A stretch of DNA of 64,000 nt, taken from NCBI GenBank assembly GCA_034766995.1, contig CM068314.1:19421701-19485700 (forward strand), in the 5' to 3' direction. Positions 37,408-48,018 of the stretch are shown one piece after another (positions within the stretch are counted from its first letter, which is position 1; each line of letters starts with the position of its first letter). This DNA is from Acanthacorydalis orientalis (lineage: Eukaryota > Arthropoda > Insecta > Megaloptera > Corydalidae). The notes under the pieces were generated by a model. The model was not told where the DNA came from and did not search any database. It saw nothing but the letters and a program-made list of their open reading frames with translations. The position numbers were made by a program, and so were the translations under genes.

Positions 37408-37466
37408 TAGAAAATCATGTGAGGCCTTTATCCAGCAGTGAATTGACAGAGGCTGATGATGATGAT
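37408..37466 (+). mobile_element. 3' tail of a non-LTR retrotransposon (LINE)
   Basis: One frame reads [10 protein letters not shown] followed by a stop, then GGCTGATGATGATGATA. Insect LINEs commonly end with a GGAGGCCTATGTCCAGCAGTG-like segment and a GATGAT tail. The sequence GAGGCCTTTATCCAGCAGTG matches that closely. Everything upstream is missing or replaced by (TA)n, as expected for extreme 5' truncation at insertion. The clade cannot be fixed from so short a piece. Confidence 0.55.
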
Positions 37467-37470
37467 ATAC

Positions 37471-37501
<31 letters not shown>

Positions 37502-37534
37502 CATATACATAGACATATATACATATACATATAC

Positions 37535-37565
<31 letters not shown>

Positions 37566-37566
37566 T
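37467..37566. repeat. (TA)n/(CATA)n microsatellite
   Basis: TA and ACATATAC units following the GAT tail of the LINE. Confidence 0.95.
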
Positions 37567-37738
37567 GGCAGTAATAGATCTTCACTAAAACTAAGATAGT
37601 ATTTAACAGTTAAATAGTGTCACCTAAAAGTTTAATTAATTCATTAAATATAATGAAATGTAATTTTAAGTTAAAAAATTGCTAAAAATTAATATTAAGC
37701 TAAATTTATTAAAGAAAAAATGTTATATTATAATTTTC

Positions 37739-37747
37739 TTTCTCTCT

Positions 37748-37786
<39 letters not shown>
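37739..37786. repeat. (TC)n(TA)n microsatellite
   Basis: Short TC run, then about 18 TA units. Confidence 0.96.
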
Positions 37787-37789
<3 letters not shown>

Positions 37790-38107
37790 GATGTAATTAA
37801 CTAATCACTTTATTTTATACGCACATTTATTATGTTTTGAGTAACGACGTTTAAAAGACAAAAAATATCAAAAATCTTCTACTTCTAACCACCTCGTAAC
37901 CTTTATCTCCTGGATTTTTAATCTTTTAGATTAAATCCGGTTACTATGTTCTAGAAAACAGCATAAAATGTCATATTTGCCATATTTCAATATTAATTTT
38001 GTAACAAATTTTGTCAAGTCCGTCAAAAATATTAAACAATAGTTGTTTAACTACAAATTTTTAGAAAATTTCTATTTCATGTTAATATCTTCAATTAAAT
38101 AATAAAA

Positions 38108-38109
<2 letters not shown>

Positions 38110-38163
<54 letters not shown>
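38110..38163. repeat. (TA)n microsatellite
   Basis: About 26 TA units. Confidence 0.97.
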
Positions 38164-38166
<3 letters not shown>

Positions 38167-38354
38167 ATATAAAAATGTGGATATTTAATTTTATATTATG
38201 TTGTAATAAATAATCATACTGATATATTAACATGACATTGATTTTCATATTAATGATAATTAAACATATCTCACTATTAAAACAAGATTAGATAATAAAT
38301 CAAAGAGGAATAAAATGATTATACGACATTAATAACATAATCATTCAGTATTAA

Positions 38355-38358
<4 letters not shown>

Positions 38359-38401
<43 letters not shown>

Positions 38402-38486
38402 CATACATACATGTATATATATACATATATATGTATATATATATATGTACATATATATATACATATATATGTATATATACATATAT

Positions 38487-38534
<48 letters not shown>
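38359..38534. repeat. Long (TA)n / (CATA)n array
   Basis: 176 bp. Pure TA at both ends, with CATACATACATA and TGTATATATACATA variants in the middle. Confidence 0.97.
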
Positions 38535-38537
<3 letters not shown>

Positions 38538-39637
38538 TCAATAAAAAAAATCACATTCAGAAATAAATCCTTGAAATCGTTTTGATTCAATACTATTTTC
38601 ACTGGCATTTACAAAATGAAATTTGAATCCATAAGAATAATAAAAATGAAAAAATGGTCGAACAAATCTAAATCAACAAATGCAAAAAAATTACGCAACC
38701 AAACCGCGACGACGCTTTTGCGTACAGGTCAGACTCATGGATGGATTGTGCCGAGCTTTTTTTGCGAGCAGACAACAAAAAAAAAACACAAAGAGTTCTT
38801 TTTACGCAAATGCGTTTTTTATTGTCCGCCATAGTAGTTTTTAAAAATTTATATCCAGCTTGTGAACAATTATTTTTATATTTGTTTTTATTTCATAAAA
38901 AAATGAACAAATTATTATTTCACGACAAATGTAAGCGCTTAACTAGCGTTTTAATGCATTTTGTTATTATTCAAACGAGGAGATTAAAAAATTAAACGAG
39001 TTTGTAATACATTTATACACAGAACATTTTCTTTTCCTTGCGATAATAATTCTGCCATTAGTTTCTTTTATATTTTACATTTTTTCACCTGTTATCCTTC
39101 TTTTCTAATTGATTATATTCTGTACTGTGTAATGACAGTACCAATAATTGACTACGTTAAATAATTCTATAACAAACTTCACTCCAATGTAATACAACAA
39201 TTTATAATTTTTTTTAATAAAATTATATTCTCCGTGACAATTTTTTATATAATCCTTACCATTTACACAATATTGACAAAAATAGAAAATTTTTGTAAAT
39301 AAATTACTTATGACATCTTTTGTAAGTTTTTTTTTAATACGCTCGAAATTTGAAATATATAACTACTGTAATAATCTGTACTTGTATTTTATTTTCATTG
39401 CAAGTCATTCTTTTATTCCTTATACTCCTCAGGTTCAAATAGAAATGTAACACATACTTAACACATAACACTTACTAGAAATGTAACACATCATAAGAAA
39501 AATTTGACAAATAATACATTATTTTAAAAATAGATAAAAGCTTATATTTATGAAAGTTAATGGCGTAATAAACAATATTCTCATTTTTCTTCATTTCAAT
39601 ATAGAAAACCAGTGATGATGCATTTATTTTTTTAAAT
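38535..39637. other. AT-rich DNA, no gene recognised
   Basis: A less AT-rich spot at about 38690-38830 carries two overlapping frames of 72 and 84 codons without recognisable domains. Confidence 0.45.
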
Positions 39638-39902
39638 TACCAGGTCCTCTGCCTCCTATTCGCTACACTCACCAACTCCGGGAGGACCTTCATCACCCCA
39701 CTCACTAACGCTCACTCTCCCCTATCAAATAACAGAAATTAAAATATTATACGCACTAATGATCTACGTTAAATGTAAGTCGTAAAATTTTTATTGGAAA
39801 AGTTTATAAAAATTAACAACAAAGTACAATGTTAAAATGTGTAACAAATTTTTTATTATAAAGCTTGAATGAATACGATATTTTAAATAAATTTCTTGTG
39901 TT
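39638..39902 (+). repeat. GC-rich dispersed repeat, copy 2
   Basis: The GC-rich head (39640-39725) is followed by an AT-rich body. Body blocks shared almost exactly with 44668-44912 include AACAGAAATTAA, ATTATACGCAC, ATGTAAGTCGTAAAATTTTT, TTTATAAAAATTAACA, CACAATGT/TACAATGT, AAGCTT and AATAAATTTCTT. Same order and orientation in both copies over about 250 bp. Unclassified. Confidence 0.8.
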
Positions 39903-40046
39903 CTTAATCGGTAATGATTCGTGAAACATCGGAAATGATCGGGAATGGAAATGGTTAACGTGCTACTTGTAGAATGTAGCGGGGAGAGTAACGTTACGAG
40001 GTGGTGGTCTACATGAAAAAAAATTATTTTATGGAAATTTTACGAC

Positions 40047-40051
<5 letters not shown>
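39903..40051. other. Mixed-composition DNA, no feature seen
   Basis: Nothing recognised. Confidence 0.45.

Positions 40052-40096
<45 letters not shown>
40052..40096. repeat. (TA)n(CA)n microsatellite
   Basis: About 20 TA units then ACACAC. Confidence 0.96.
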
Positions 40097-40098
<2 letters not shown>

Positions 40099-41009
40099 CT
40101 ATATGTGTTTGTGTATGGATAGTTTAAATTAGTAGGCTTATAGTAACAATTACGTTTTTGACTTTGGTGACTTATGAACAGATGTAAAATAATCGCTGAA
40201 AGGCGTGTATAAGTTGCTCTGATAAAATACATCGAAACGAATCATTATTTAAACGAACGGCGGCTTTGCTTCAACCAATTTAAGGATTGTCTTACTAGCT
40301 TATTTAACATCTAATTCTTACAAAGTACTATGTCTGTAATAATGCTTTAGGGTTGTTTGTCGTGGGTGTGGTGTACGCACACAATTCTGGCGGAAGCGTT
40401 TCCACATTAAAGTCACATTTACTATAAAGGGGTGGTTAGAAACGGGTTGTTTATTTACAAGAAAGCAAACAGTTTCGAGCTGTAAGTGAATTGTGTACGA
40501 GAAAATTAACGCAGAGGTTCCTGAACGACATTAATCTTGGAACGCATTATGTCTTAATTGAGTAATCCAAATAACAGATATCAAAGAAAAATCAATATTG
40601 AATAAAATCGATGTTGTCATGAATAAATTAACAAATTCGCATCGATAAACATAAATAAATGTACCATATGTATACAATACAAGCATATATAAATTAATTC
40701 TTCCTTTATACATTAAAGGAGAATTTTTAAGTTATTTTTTTCATATAAATTCATACATCTTGATACTTCAAATAAGAAAGTAAGTAGATTAATAGTACTA
40801 TCGGAGTCTTTTTAATTTCTACGTTGACGCTCTACAAACAAATTTTATAATTACAAGCTGAAACCTCTATTCAATTAGAAAATACAAAAATATATAACAG
40901 GAAGTATTTACCACGAAAGATTTATTAGAAAATAGGATGTTAACCGAAATTTATTTTTCTCTGAATGTCAATAATGTACATACTAACCTTTCGGCTGCTA
41001 CATACACCA

Positions 41010-41010
<1 letters not shown>
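40097..41010. other. Mostly AT-rich, less AT-rich patch at 40240-40510, no gene recognised
   Basis: The patch contains GGGTTGTTTGTCGTGGGTGT and scattered CpGs but no reading frame or splice signal that I can support. Confidence 0.4.

Positions 41011-41039
<29 letters not shown>
41011..41039. repeat. (TG)n(TA)n microsatellite
   Basis: Short TG run then about 12 TA units. Confidence 0.95.
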
Positions 41040-41040
<1 letters not shown>

Positions 41041-41129
41041 CCTTTATAATTTCGAGTTTTATTTTAATACAAATATCGGACAATAATTGATATTTATTAT
41101 TTAAAACCCATATTTATTCAGATACAAAC

Positions 41130-41460
41130 AAACCAAGCCAAAACGATCACCTGTGCATAACATTACATCGGCGCAATCATCAACCAGTATACAAAAAGTA
41201 ATGTTTCAATACACCGGGGATATTTATTTTACTTTATCGTCGTTTAGAAAACAAACGTCCCGGTGCGTTTTATCGGCAAACGTGACGCCGGCCACAATGC
41301 CGTTGCAAACAATGACTTAATCTACAGTCGTTATCATCCAACACAATGTGGATGTGCACCGCCAACGAACGAGCGCACAACATGTACATGTACATGTCGT
41401 GTTGTCTTTTATATTTTTACTCGAATTCGCTCCCTAAAAACGTAACAATGTCATTCCGAA
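41130..41460. other. CpG-containing patch, gene content unknown
   Basis: Rich in CpG relative to its flanks (for example GTCCCGGTGCG, CGTGACGCCGGCC). Two overlapping plus-strand frames of 60-68 codons exist without recognisable motifs. A small ACATGTACATGTACATGTCG repeat lies at about 41380-41400. Possible promoter or exon. Strand not determined. Confidence 0.25.
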
Positions 41461-41589
41461 CCTCATTCTATTCGTTCGACGAAAAAATGTCACCTGATAA
41501 TTTTTTCAGAGGATGTCTTTGTTATATGCTTTTAATTAAATCTTGTCTTTGAACAAAAACTTTATTACGAGAATGGCAAAAATATAATG

Positions 41590-41593
<4 letters not shown>

Positions 41594-41624
<31 letters not shown>

Positions 41625-41680
41625 CACATAAAAAAATATATATATATATATATACACACAGGTATATATGAATATATATC
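41594..41680. repeat. (TA)n microsatellite cluster
   Basis: Two TA runs separated by CATACACATAAAAA and followed by ACACACAGG. Confidence 0.95.
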
Positions 41681-42100
41681 CACATTTATTGATGAAAGAA
41701 AAACTAGGCCAGAAAAAACAACAAACTGAAAACTGCACTACTAAAACATCACCTACAACTAAATTTTATTTAAAAAATGAAAATTCCGTTTTATATATTT
41801 TTATTTTACTTTAAAAAGGTAATTTTCCTTTTCGATGATTAATCGTCTTAAATAACATACCTATAATGATTATTCCATACGATTTCATTTCATAAAAAGT
41901 ACTAACCTTTTAAAAGAATTCACGTATACATATTTATAATTAATATCTATCCATAAACGTCAATCAGTAGCGCCTAATCGATAAAGTTATCATGAAAACG
42001 TCTGTTACATCGTAGTTAAAACAACTATCGGTTGAAAAGTCTATTAAACCTTCATCAAGACATGGTTATATCTAAAATAACTTCGGATATATCCAAAAAA
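41681..42100. other. AT-rich DNA, no feature seen
   Basis: Nothing recognised. Confidence 0.5.
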
Positions 42101-42138
42101 TACTCTCTCTCTGTTTATATATATATATATATAAACGA

Positions 42139-42176
<38 letters not shown>
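42101..42176. repeat. (TC)n(TA)n(TG)n microsatellite
   Basis: CTCTCTCTCT, two TA runs, then about ten TG units that touch the mariner end. Confidence 0.96.
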
Positions 42177-42177
<1 letters not shown>

Positions 42178-43080
42178 GTTGGGGAAAAAATAATTGCGGT
42201 TTTTATCATTTGGCGCTGATTTTTCTAGTACCGTTATCTTTTTTATAGTTATTTTATATATCATTGTAAACAATGGAATTATCACTACTGATTTCAGTTT
42301 ATGTCTATTGTCTTCATTCTTGAATATTGTTGAATATAATCTCTTAAATTAGTCATGGAAAAAAGTAAATTCGCGCGATTTTGCTGTATCAGTTTAAATT
42401 AGAACATAACACAATAGAAACTGCTCGAAATATACATTTTTTTTGGCAAGGAGTCAATTAGTGAACATAGAGCTCAGCATTTGTTCCAAAAATTTTGTGA
42501 AAGAAAAGAAAGCCTTGATAGAGAGGAGGGTCGTGGACGTCCTTCAGCTATAGACAATAATCATTTAAAAACCATTACTGAAGCGGACCCACGGACCCAC
42601 GTAAAACAACTTGAAAGGTGGCAGGAGAACTTAATATTGATCATTCAGTTGTTGAACATTTAAGCCTAATTGGAAAAATAAAAAAGCTGGTTAAATGGGT
42701 GGCATATGAACTAAGCGAACATCAAGCAATTCGGCGATATGCAGTCTGCTCTGCGCTTCTTTTGCGTAACAAAAAATGATCCCTTTCTTGATCGCATTGT
42801 CACACGTGATGAAAAGTGGATTCTCTAAAACAATTGGAAACGTTCATCACAGTGGTTAGACTAAATAAAAGCACCAAAACAGTTTCCTAAACCAAAGCTT
42901 CATGAAAAAAAGGTTATGGTCCACTGCTTGGTGGTCGTAAATGGCATCATTCACTAAAACTTCTTAAATTCTAGTGAAACAATAACAGCAAAAAGATATT
43001 GTCAGGTAATTGAAAAAAATGCATGAGAATTTTCATCGTTTATGACCAGCATATTAGTCAATCGTAAAGAACCAATGAAT
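42175..43080 (+). mobile_element. 3'-truncated mariner (Hsmar1-like)
   Basis: The left terminal repeat reads GGTTGGGGAAAAAATAATTG followed by CGGTTTTTAT. Its first few bases merge with the (TG)n tract. The transposase follows on the plus strand, then the homology ends near 43080 with no right terminal repeat. It differs clearly in protein sequence from the 11362/28525 family, so it is a separate lineage. Confidence 0.88.
42355..43076 (+). pseudogene. Mariner transposase pseudogene, N-terminal two thirds
   Basis: Starts MEKSKF at 42355. Ordered matches through several frames are: HTH region with QHLFQKFCERKESLDREEGR then GRPSAIDNNHLKTI; GELNIDHSVVEHLSLIGKIK; KWVAYELSEHQ; LLLRNKNDPFLDRIVT; RDEKWIL (first catalytic Asp, with Arg where Gly is usual); a stop; SSQWLD; APKQFPKPKLHEKKVMV; SETITAKRYCQVIEK; and ILVNRKEPM. 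The family continues with a DNARPH block and a YSPD block, but both are missing here, so the second and third catalytic Asp residues are absent. At least four frame shifts or stops occur. Dead. Confidence 0.9.
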
Positions 43081-44667
43081 AATGTATAAATATTAAAAAA
43101 ATACTTATTTAATTGCAGTATTTAATAATGCACAGAAACGTATTTTAAATATTTTAACTGCGTTTTAAGTAAAAAGTGAAAAAATTCTACATTCACAAAA
43201 TTACTATAAAAAATACACCTTGATGCCAATTTTAAGTATATTTAGTTGTTCAACTTTTAAATAATCTATGTGGGCGTTTTTTTCATTTTAAATGTATTAA
43301 AAAAGTGTTAAATATACTGTGTATAAAATAACTATATTTATTATTAAAGTATTTGAAAAAATGACAATTTCTCCAAGAAGTCAATAATCCTCATATATTT
43401 TTAAACAAATGTCATTTTCCGCATTTTAATAGTACATGGATTAACAGTTTTATTTTTAACTAGGTTCGCAATAATTTGTTCATTAATGTATATTTTCGTT
43501 TTTAATATCTTATAACTGATCTTTTACAATCTTAATATTGTTATTCAAAGAATACATTTTGTTTTTTCACATATAATGAATAAATATATTTCAAAACCCC
43601 TAATAAATATGAAATATTCGTACTTTCTACGAAATTTTATCTGCATAAAAGTGAATAAGCCTTTACTGACAATATTTTCATAGAAATATTATGTTGTCCC
43701 TCTTCATATCGTTTGACTACCTTAGATTATTGCATTGTAACATTTCGGGCAAAAATATTTCATAAAAAGATTTGGTTACTTTTCCCTATCATAAAATAAG
43801 TTTCGGCGCTATTCTTTTATTACAAACGCTACGTATTTTAAAATACTGCGTCGCAAAAGAGCACTAAGTCATCGATTACTTAAAAAGTCATATAGTTTGA
43901 GGACAGAGAAACTACATAAACGATTCGAATACGTTTTTTTATGTTTCCTTAGAACGTCGGAAAAAATCGACAATAAAACCTACACGCCGGAAAATGTTAA
44001 ATGCTCTAAAACGCGAATCGAAAGTTTGATTGCGTCATAAACCGTTTAGTGGCAAAGTGCGGTGGCCGACATATAATATTATGATGAAAATACGATGTGC
44101 AACCAACCACCTGTGCACTTCTGCCACCTGTGTTGTAATATGGTATATTTTATTTTACGAGAAAGGTTTTATCGCTAAAAATATTTATATATCTGTTACC
44201 AGTACAACGTAAAACATTCAAATGTACAAGTTGTAATGGTCATTAACATGAATATTATATAGTGCTAAATGTCATTGTATTTTCTGAACTGTTATACGCA
44301 CGTACATAATAACTGCACTCTCTTAAATGAGCATTTTATTAACAATGGTTCTGTTTTAATCTAGTATCAGTTTTTATTAATACTACTACTCTTAATTTTT
44401 TAATTCTCAAACAGCACACATGTAAAAGAGCATATATTTTTTTATTTTAAAGATCCTTAATACGTCCTTCCATTTAATTATAAATTTAATGTTAATACTA
44501 ATTTACATTTTACGAATTGTAATAAAATAAATGTATCAGGAAAGTTTCTTCCTATTTCTTCATTAAAAAAGTGAAAACGAATTATAAGTTAACCTCTCAA
44601 TGTCTCTATATTAGCATATGTATAAAATATTCATTGTATCACAAAAAGTGAAATATTAATTTTTAAA
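43081..44667. other. AT-rich DNA, no gene recognised
   Basis: 43800-44130 is less AT-rich with some CpGs and a 60-codon plus frame at 44030. Nothing identified. Confidence 0.45.
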
Positions 44668-44912
44668 AGTATCAGGGAGCTCTGCACGCTGCTCGATACA
44701 CCCACTTTCCACTCTCTGACGCTCGCTCTCCCCTAACAATTAACAGAAATTAACAAATTATACGCACAAATAATCTGTGTAAAATGTAAGTCGTAAAATT
44801 TTTATTGGAAAGTTTATAAAAATTAACATCAAAACACAATGTCAAAATGTGAAACAATTTTTTTACTCCAAAGCTTCAGTTTTTACAGCATTTTGAATAA
44901 ATTTCTTATCAG
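44668..44912 (+). repeat. GC-rich dispersed repeat, copy 3
   Basis: The head GAGCTCTGCACGCTGCTCGA then TACACCC..CTCTCTGACGCTCGCTCTCCCCTAA, followed by the same AT-rich body as copy 2. About 28 consecutive bases around ATGTAAGTCGTAAAATTTTT are identical between the two. The best aligned pair in the window. Confidence 0.8.
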
Positions 44913-45309
44913 TTTTACACTGAAATCGTATATTCGTTGTAGACAACGAGAGAGCTACACACATATGACTAATGTCAATCAATCAGAACAGAGACCACGT
45001 GATCTCCATCAACTAATCAGAACTAAATAAAATTTCGAAAAAGTGTGCACGGGACTGATTTTTAATTATAGAGAGTTAAATAAAATATCGAATTTCTATA
45101 TTAGATAGAAGTAAAAAAAAATGTTTGTATTATTAAACAAATTTTAAAACTATAAGTAAAATAGTTAATTTATGAATATTATTCTATTCAATATTAAAAA
45201 TGTATGTGACATACATACACAAATATCTATTAATATAACAGTGTTAGATGTGTATGAGTAAGTTTAATTTTACGGAATACGATTTAATATATTTTTGAAA
45301 TACGATAAA

Positions 45310-45311
<2 letters not shown>
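44913..45311. other. AT-rich DNA, no feature seen
   Basis: Nothing recognised. Confidence 0.5.

Positions 45312-45369
<58 letters not shown>
45312..45369. repeat. (TA)n microsatellite
   Basis: About 29 TA units. Confidence 0.97.
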
Positions 45370-45372
<3 letters not shown>

Positions 45373-45616
45373 CTTTCTGTATATCCTTCAATCGTTAAAC
45401 CATTAACTACATATAAAAGATATTTAAAAAAAAATGACAACCGATAAAGAAATAAAAATCCATTAGTCATAGAAAATACTTATATAAATAGTAAAAAATA
45501 AAAGTATAATAAAACTTAAATGCCGTGCATGCGACCTTAACAAACAAAAACGCATAATGCATACATAATTGGAAATTACGGCTTAACGATGGCTAGATTC
45601 TATACATTTCTGGTTC

Positions 45617-45734
45617 AGTTCGGCATACGAGAGAACAGCAGTAGTACAGCAAACCGTCCCACAACTTTTATTTCGCGCTGCGACGACAAGAACGGCATCA
45701 CTTCCCGAAACGGCCGTGGACGCCGGGCGCCGCG
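45617..45734 (+). promoter_or_regulatory. Candidate TSS and untranslated first exon
   Basis: GGTTCAGTTCGGC has the arthropod initiator TCAGT with the likely +1 A at 45617. The following 118 bp are the most GC- and CpG-rich run in the window (GGACGCCGGGCGCCGCG at about 45719-45735). They end in a donor-like GCCGCG|GTGAGCTAG with GT at 45735-45736. A partial DPE-like word lies about 28 bases downstream of +1. No start codon precedes the donor in good context, so this would be a 5' UTR exon. A minus-strand frame of 78 codons (45615-45851) overlaps but is not recognised. Confidence 0.35.
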
Positions 45735-45849
45735 GTGAGCTAGCTCGTAATCGCCGACGTCGTTACATAAAATGTCTAACAGCGGTGACATAGCAATGAT
45801 TAAGCAATTAACATAAACCCGGTAATTGCAAAACAACGATGCCTGTTTC

Positions 45850-46111
45850 ATAACGATGCGGATGTGGTTGCAATGCTTACGGTAAATTGTATTATGTTAG
45901 ATGCGTGATTTTAATATTAAATAGTTTGTTTTTTAAAGTAATTTCAGATATATCGATAGATCAGTCAATCTGATCTTTTCTACTGTCAAAACTACATTTT
46001 TCCATTTTTTATTAAACAGAGCAAATATTTAATTATTTATTGAAGGAAAACACAAACATATTATTTTAGTTATAAATGTAATGTTTTGTACCTGCGATCA
46101 CGTAAGCATGT
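45850..46111. other. AT-rich DNA, no feature seen
   Basis: Nothing recognised. Confidence 0.5.
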
Positions 46112-46286
46112 TAGGTATTCTTCCTGTAGGATTAGTTGAAAGTCTGCTTTCCACGACCGGTCTGGCATGTGTGCTATCTTTAGGTGGATTTTGAAGTCTT
46201 CAAAATCTACATGAAAATGGCACACGTGCCAAAACCGGTCATGGAAAGCAGACTTTCAGCTGATCCTATTGGAAAAGAACCTCCAG
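46112..46286. repeat. Long hairpin with a one-base loop
   Basis: The core arms 46128-46196 and 46198-46267 are about 69-70 nt each and separated by one base. They share, inverted, GAAAGTCTGCTTTCCA, GACCGGT, TGGCA.GTGTGC and GATTTTGAAG. Almost every mismatch between the arms is a C/T transition. Weaker pairing extends outward to about 46112 and 46286. It is much less AT-rich than its surroundings and is not a microsatellite artefact. It could be a foldback element, a MITE, or a hairpin siRNA or miRNA-like locus. A plus-strand frame over it (46184-46384) is incidental. Confidence 0.9.
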
Positions 46287-47295
46287 AAAAACACATTATT
46301 TTAGTGTTACAACTATTTTTACTAAACGATATAAGTAAATATGTAATCAAAACATTTACATCAAAAGCTAAAAGTAATGGATAAATAACTCTCTTTAAAA
46401 CCAGAAATATATTTTTCCATGTGAAGAAAACTCTCGTTTAATACAAAATACTTTCTTAAAATATATTTGTATTTTTATTATTTAAGACCAAAAAGATTAC
46501 ATTTATTCTGCACTACCTAAGCAAAATATCAATAGTTTAAAAATATTATATATTAAAAATCTTCGCTAGCCATAACTATTAAAACTTTAAAAAAACCCTG
46601 TACAAAAAATTAATTTCTTTTTTACATTAATTGATATACAATCCAAATATTTCATCGAAGAAAAAAAAAATAATATAAAAAAATTAAAAATTATTATGAA
46701 ACATGTATCAATAATATATTTTAATTGTTAGGTTGAAATTAACATCTAATTAAAAGGTTTACTTTCAAATAATAAACATATATATTTCTTTAATTAACTA
46801 AAAAATATCTTTCCCGTGTATCGATGTTAATTAGCCATAGATTAAATTCAATTGCTTATATATATGACAGAACTCGTATCCTGTCATTTTTCTCAAAATT
46901 TATCACGGCAAAAAAATATAATGACAGATATTATTCACATTATAATTTTCTGTTGTACGAGGAAGAAGTTCATATTTTATTAGAAAAAAAATAATATTAC
47001 TTCTTTGTACATTAAAAACACTAATGAGTACAGTGTATTGCTTTATCATTAGAAATAATTATGACCTACCAACATCCGGTATATCTTAATGTATTAAACC
47101 ATGTTAATAACTTAATATATTGAATTCATACATAAATTCAAACCAAATTTACAAACAAAAATAAAAGTACGCATTCATTCGATGAAATAAAAATAAATAA
47201 TACATAATCACACAAATTTTCTTATAACCCTTACAAGATATTTTAAATATACAAATGTTTTACAAGATAGCAAATAAAATATATACATAAAATAG
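46287..47295. other. AT-rich DNA, no feature seen
   Basis: About 1 kb of plain AT-rich sequence. Confidence 0.55.
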
Positions 47296-47347
47296 AACAC
47301 ACACACATATATGTATATATATATATATGTTTGTGTGTGTTATATAC
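47296..47347. repeat. Palindromic (AC)n(TA)n(TG)n microsatellite
   Basis: AACACACACACATATATG ... ATATGTTTGTGTGTGTT forms a self-complementary tract. It directly precedes the GC-rich repeat. Confidence 0.93.
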
Positions 47348-47505
47348 TAGGAGGCTTCGCCCCCTACTCGCTGCGCTCGACAAACTTATCAATTATAAGC
47401 TTCTACATGCAATCGAATGAAACAATAAACATATTTTTTAAAACTCATTTATATCTATATAATCACTATCGCAGATAGATTGCAACGTTTCTATTTTATA
47501 TATGA
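47348..47505 (+). repeat. GC-rich dispersed repeat, copy 4
   Basis: The head AGGAGGCTTCGCCCCCTACT then CGCTGCGCTCGAC is the cleanest version of the GC-rich module. About 70 bp later comes TATCTATATAATCACTATCG followed by CAGATAGATTGCAACGTTT, the second module found twice in copy 1. The AT-rich body seen in copies 2 and 3 is not present. Confidence 0.6.
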
Positions 47506-47585
47506 AATAAACATATTTGGGTACCATGGAACCTCGACATCATAAATGGATGTCGACATTATTGATTTATTTCTGAATAATTTTG

Positions 47586-47587
<2 letters not shown>

Positions 47588-47624
<37 letters not shown>
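47588..47624. repeat. (TA)n microsatellite
   Basis: About 18 TA units. Confidence 0.96.
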
Positions 47625-47627
<3 letters not shown>

Positions 47628-47735
47628 GGGTTATATGATGACATTCTAACGACTACAGATTACTGGACATTGTTTATGAGATTTTCTAGAAAATAGTTTT
47701 TATGGTGATAGAAATTTTATAGTAGAGAGATATAT

Positions 47736-47738
<3 letters not shown>

Positions 47739-47779
<41 letters not shown>
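47739..47779. repeat. (TA)n microsatellite
   Basis: About 20 TA units. Confidence 0.96.
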
Positions 47780-47783
<4 letters not shown>

Positions 47784-47969
47784 TTGTACATTAAGTATAA
47801 AGTAAATAAATAAATAATGAATATTACGAATACAAAATCAATATATCGGACATAAAAAGAAAAGAAAATAATTGTACATATAAATATTTTATCAAAATTT
47901 TGCATAACAAGTAACTAATAACGTACCAATAACCATATCAGAAAAAAATCTAATTTTAAAAAATGAAGT

Positions 47970-48018
<49 letters not shown>
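47970..48018. repeat. (TA)n microsatellite
   Basis: TACATACA lead-in, TA units, then ACATATA. Confidence 0.95.

Noticed and set aside
46184..46384. 66-codon frame crossing the long hairpin
   Set aside because: Half of it is one arm of the palindrome; the frame is incidental.
47539..47561. Short inverted pair TCGACATC / GATGTCGA
   Set aside because: Only 8 bp, no further structure around it.
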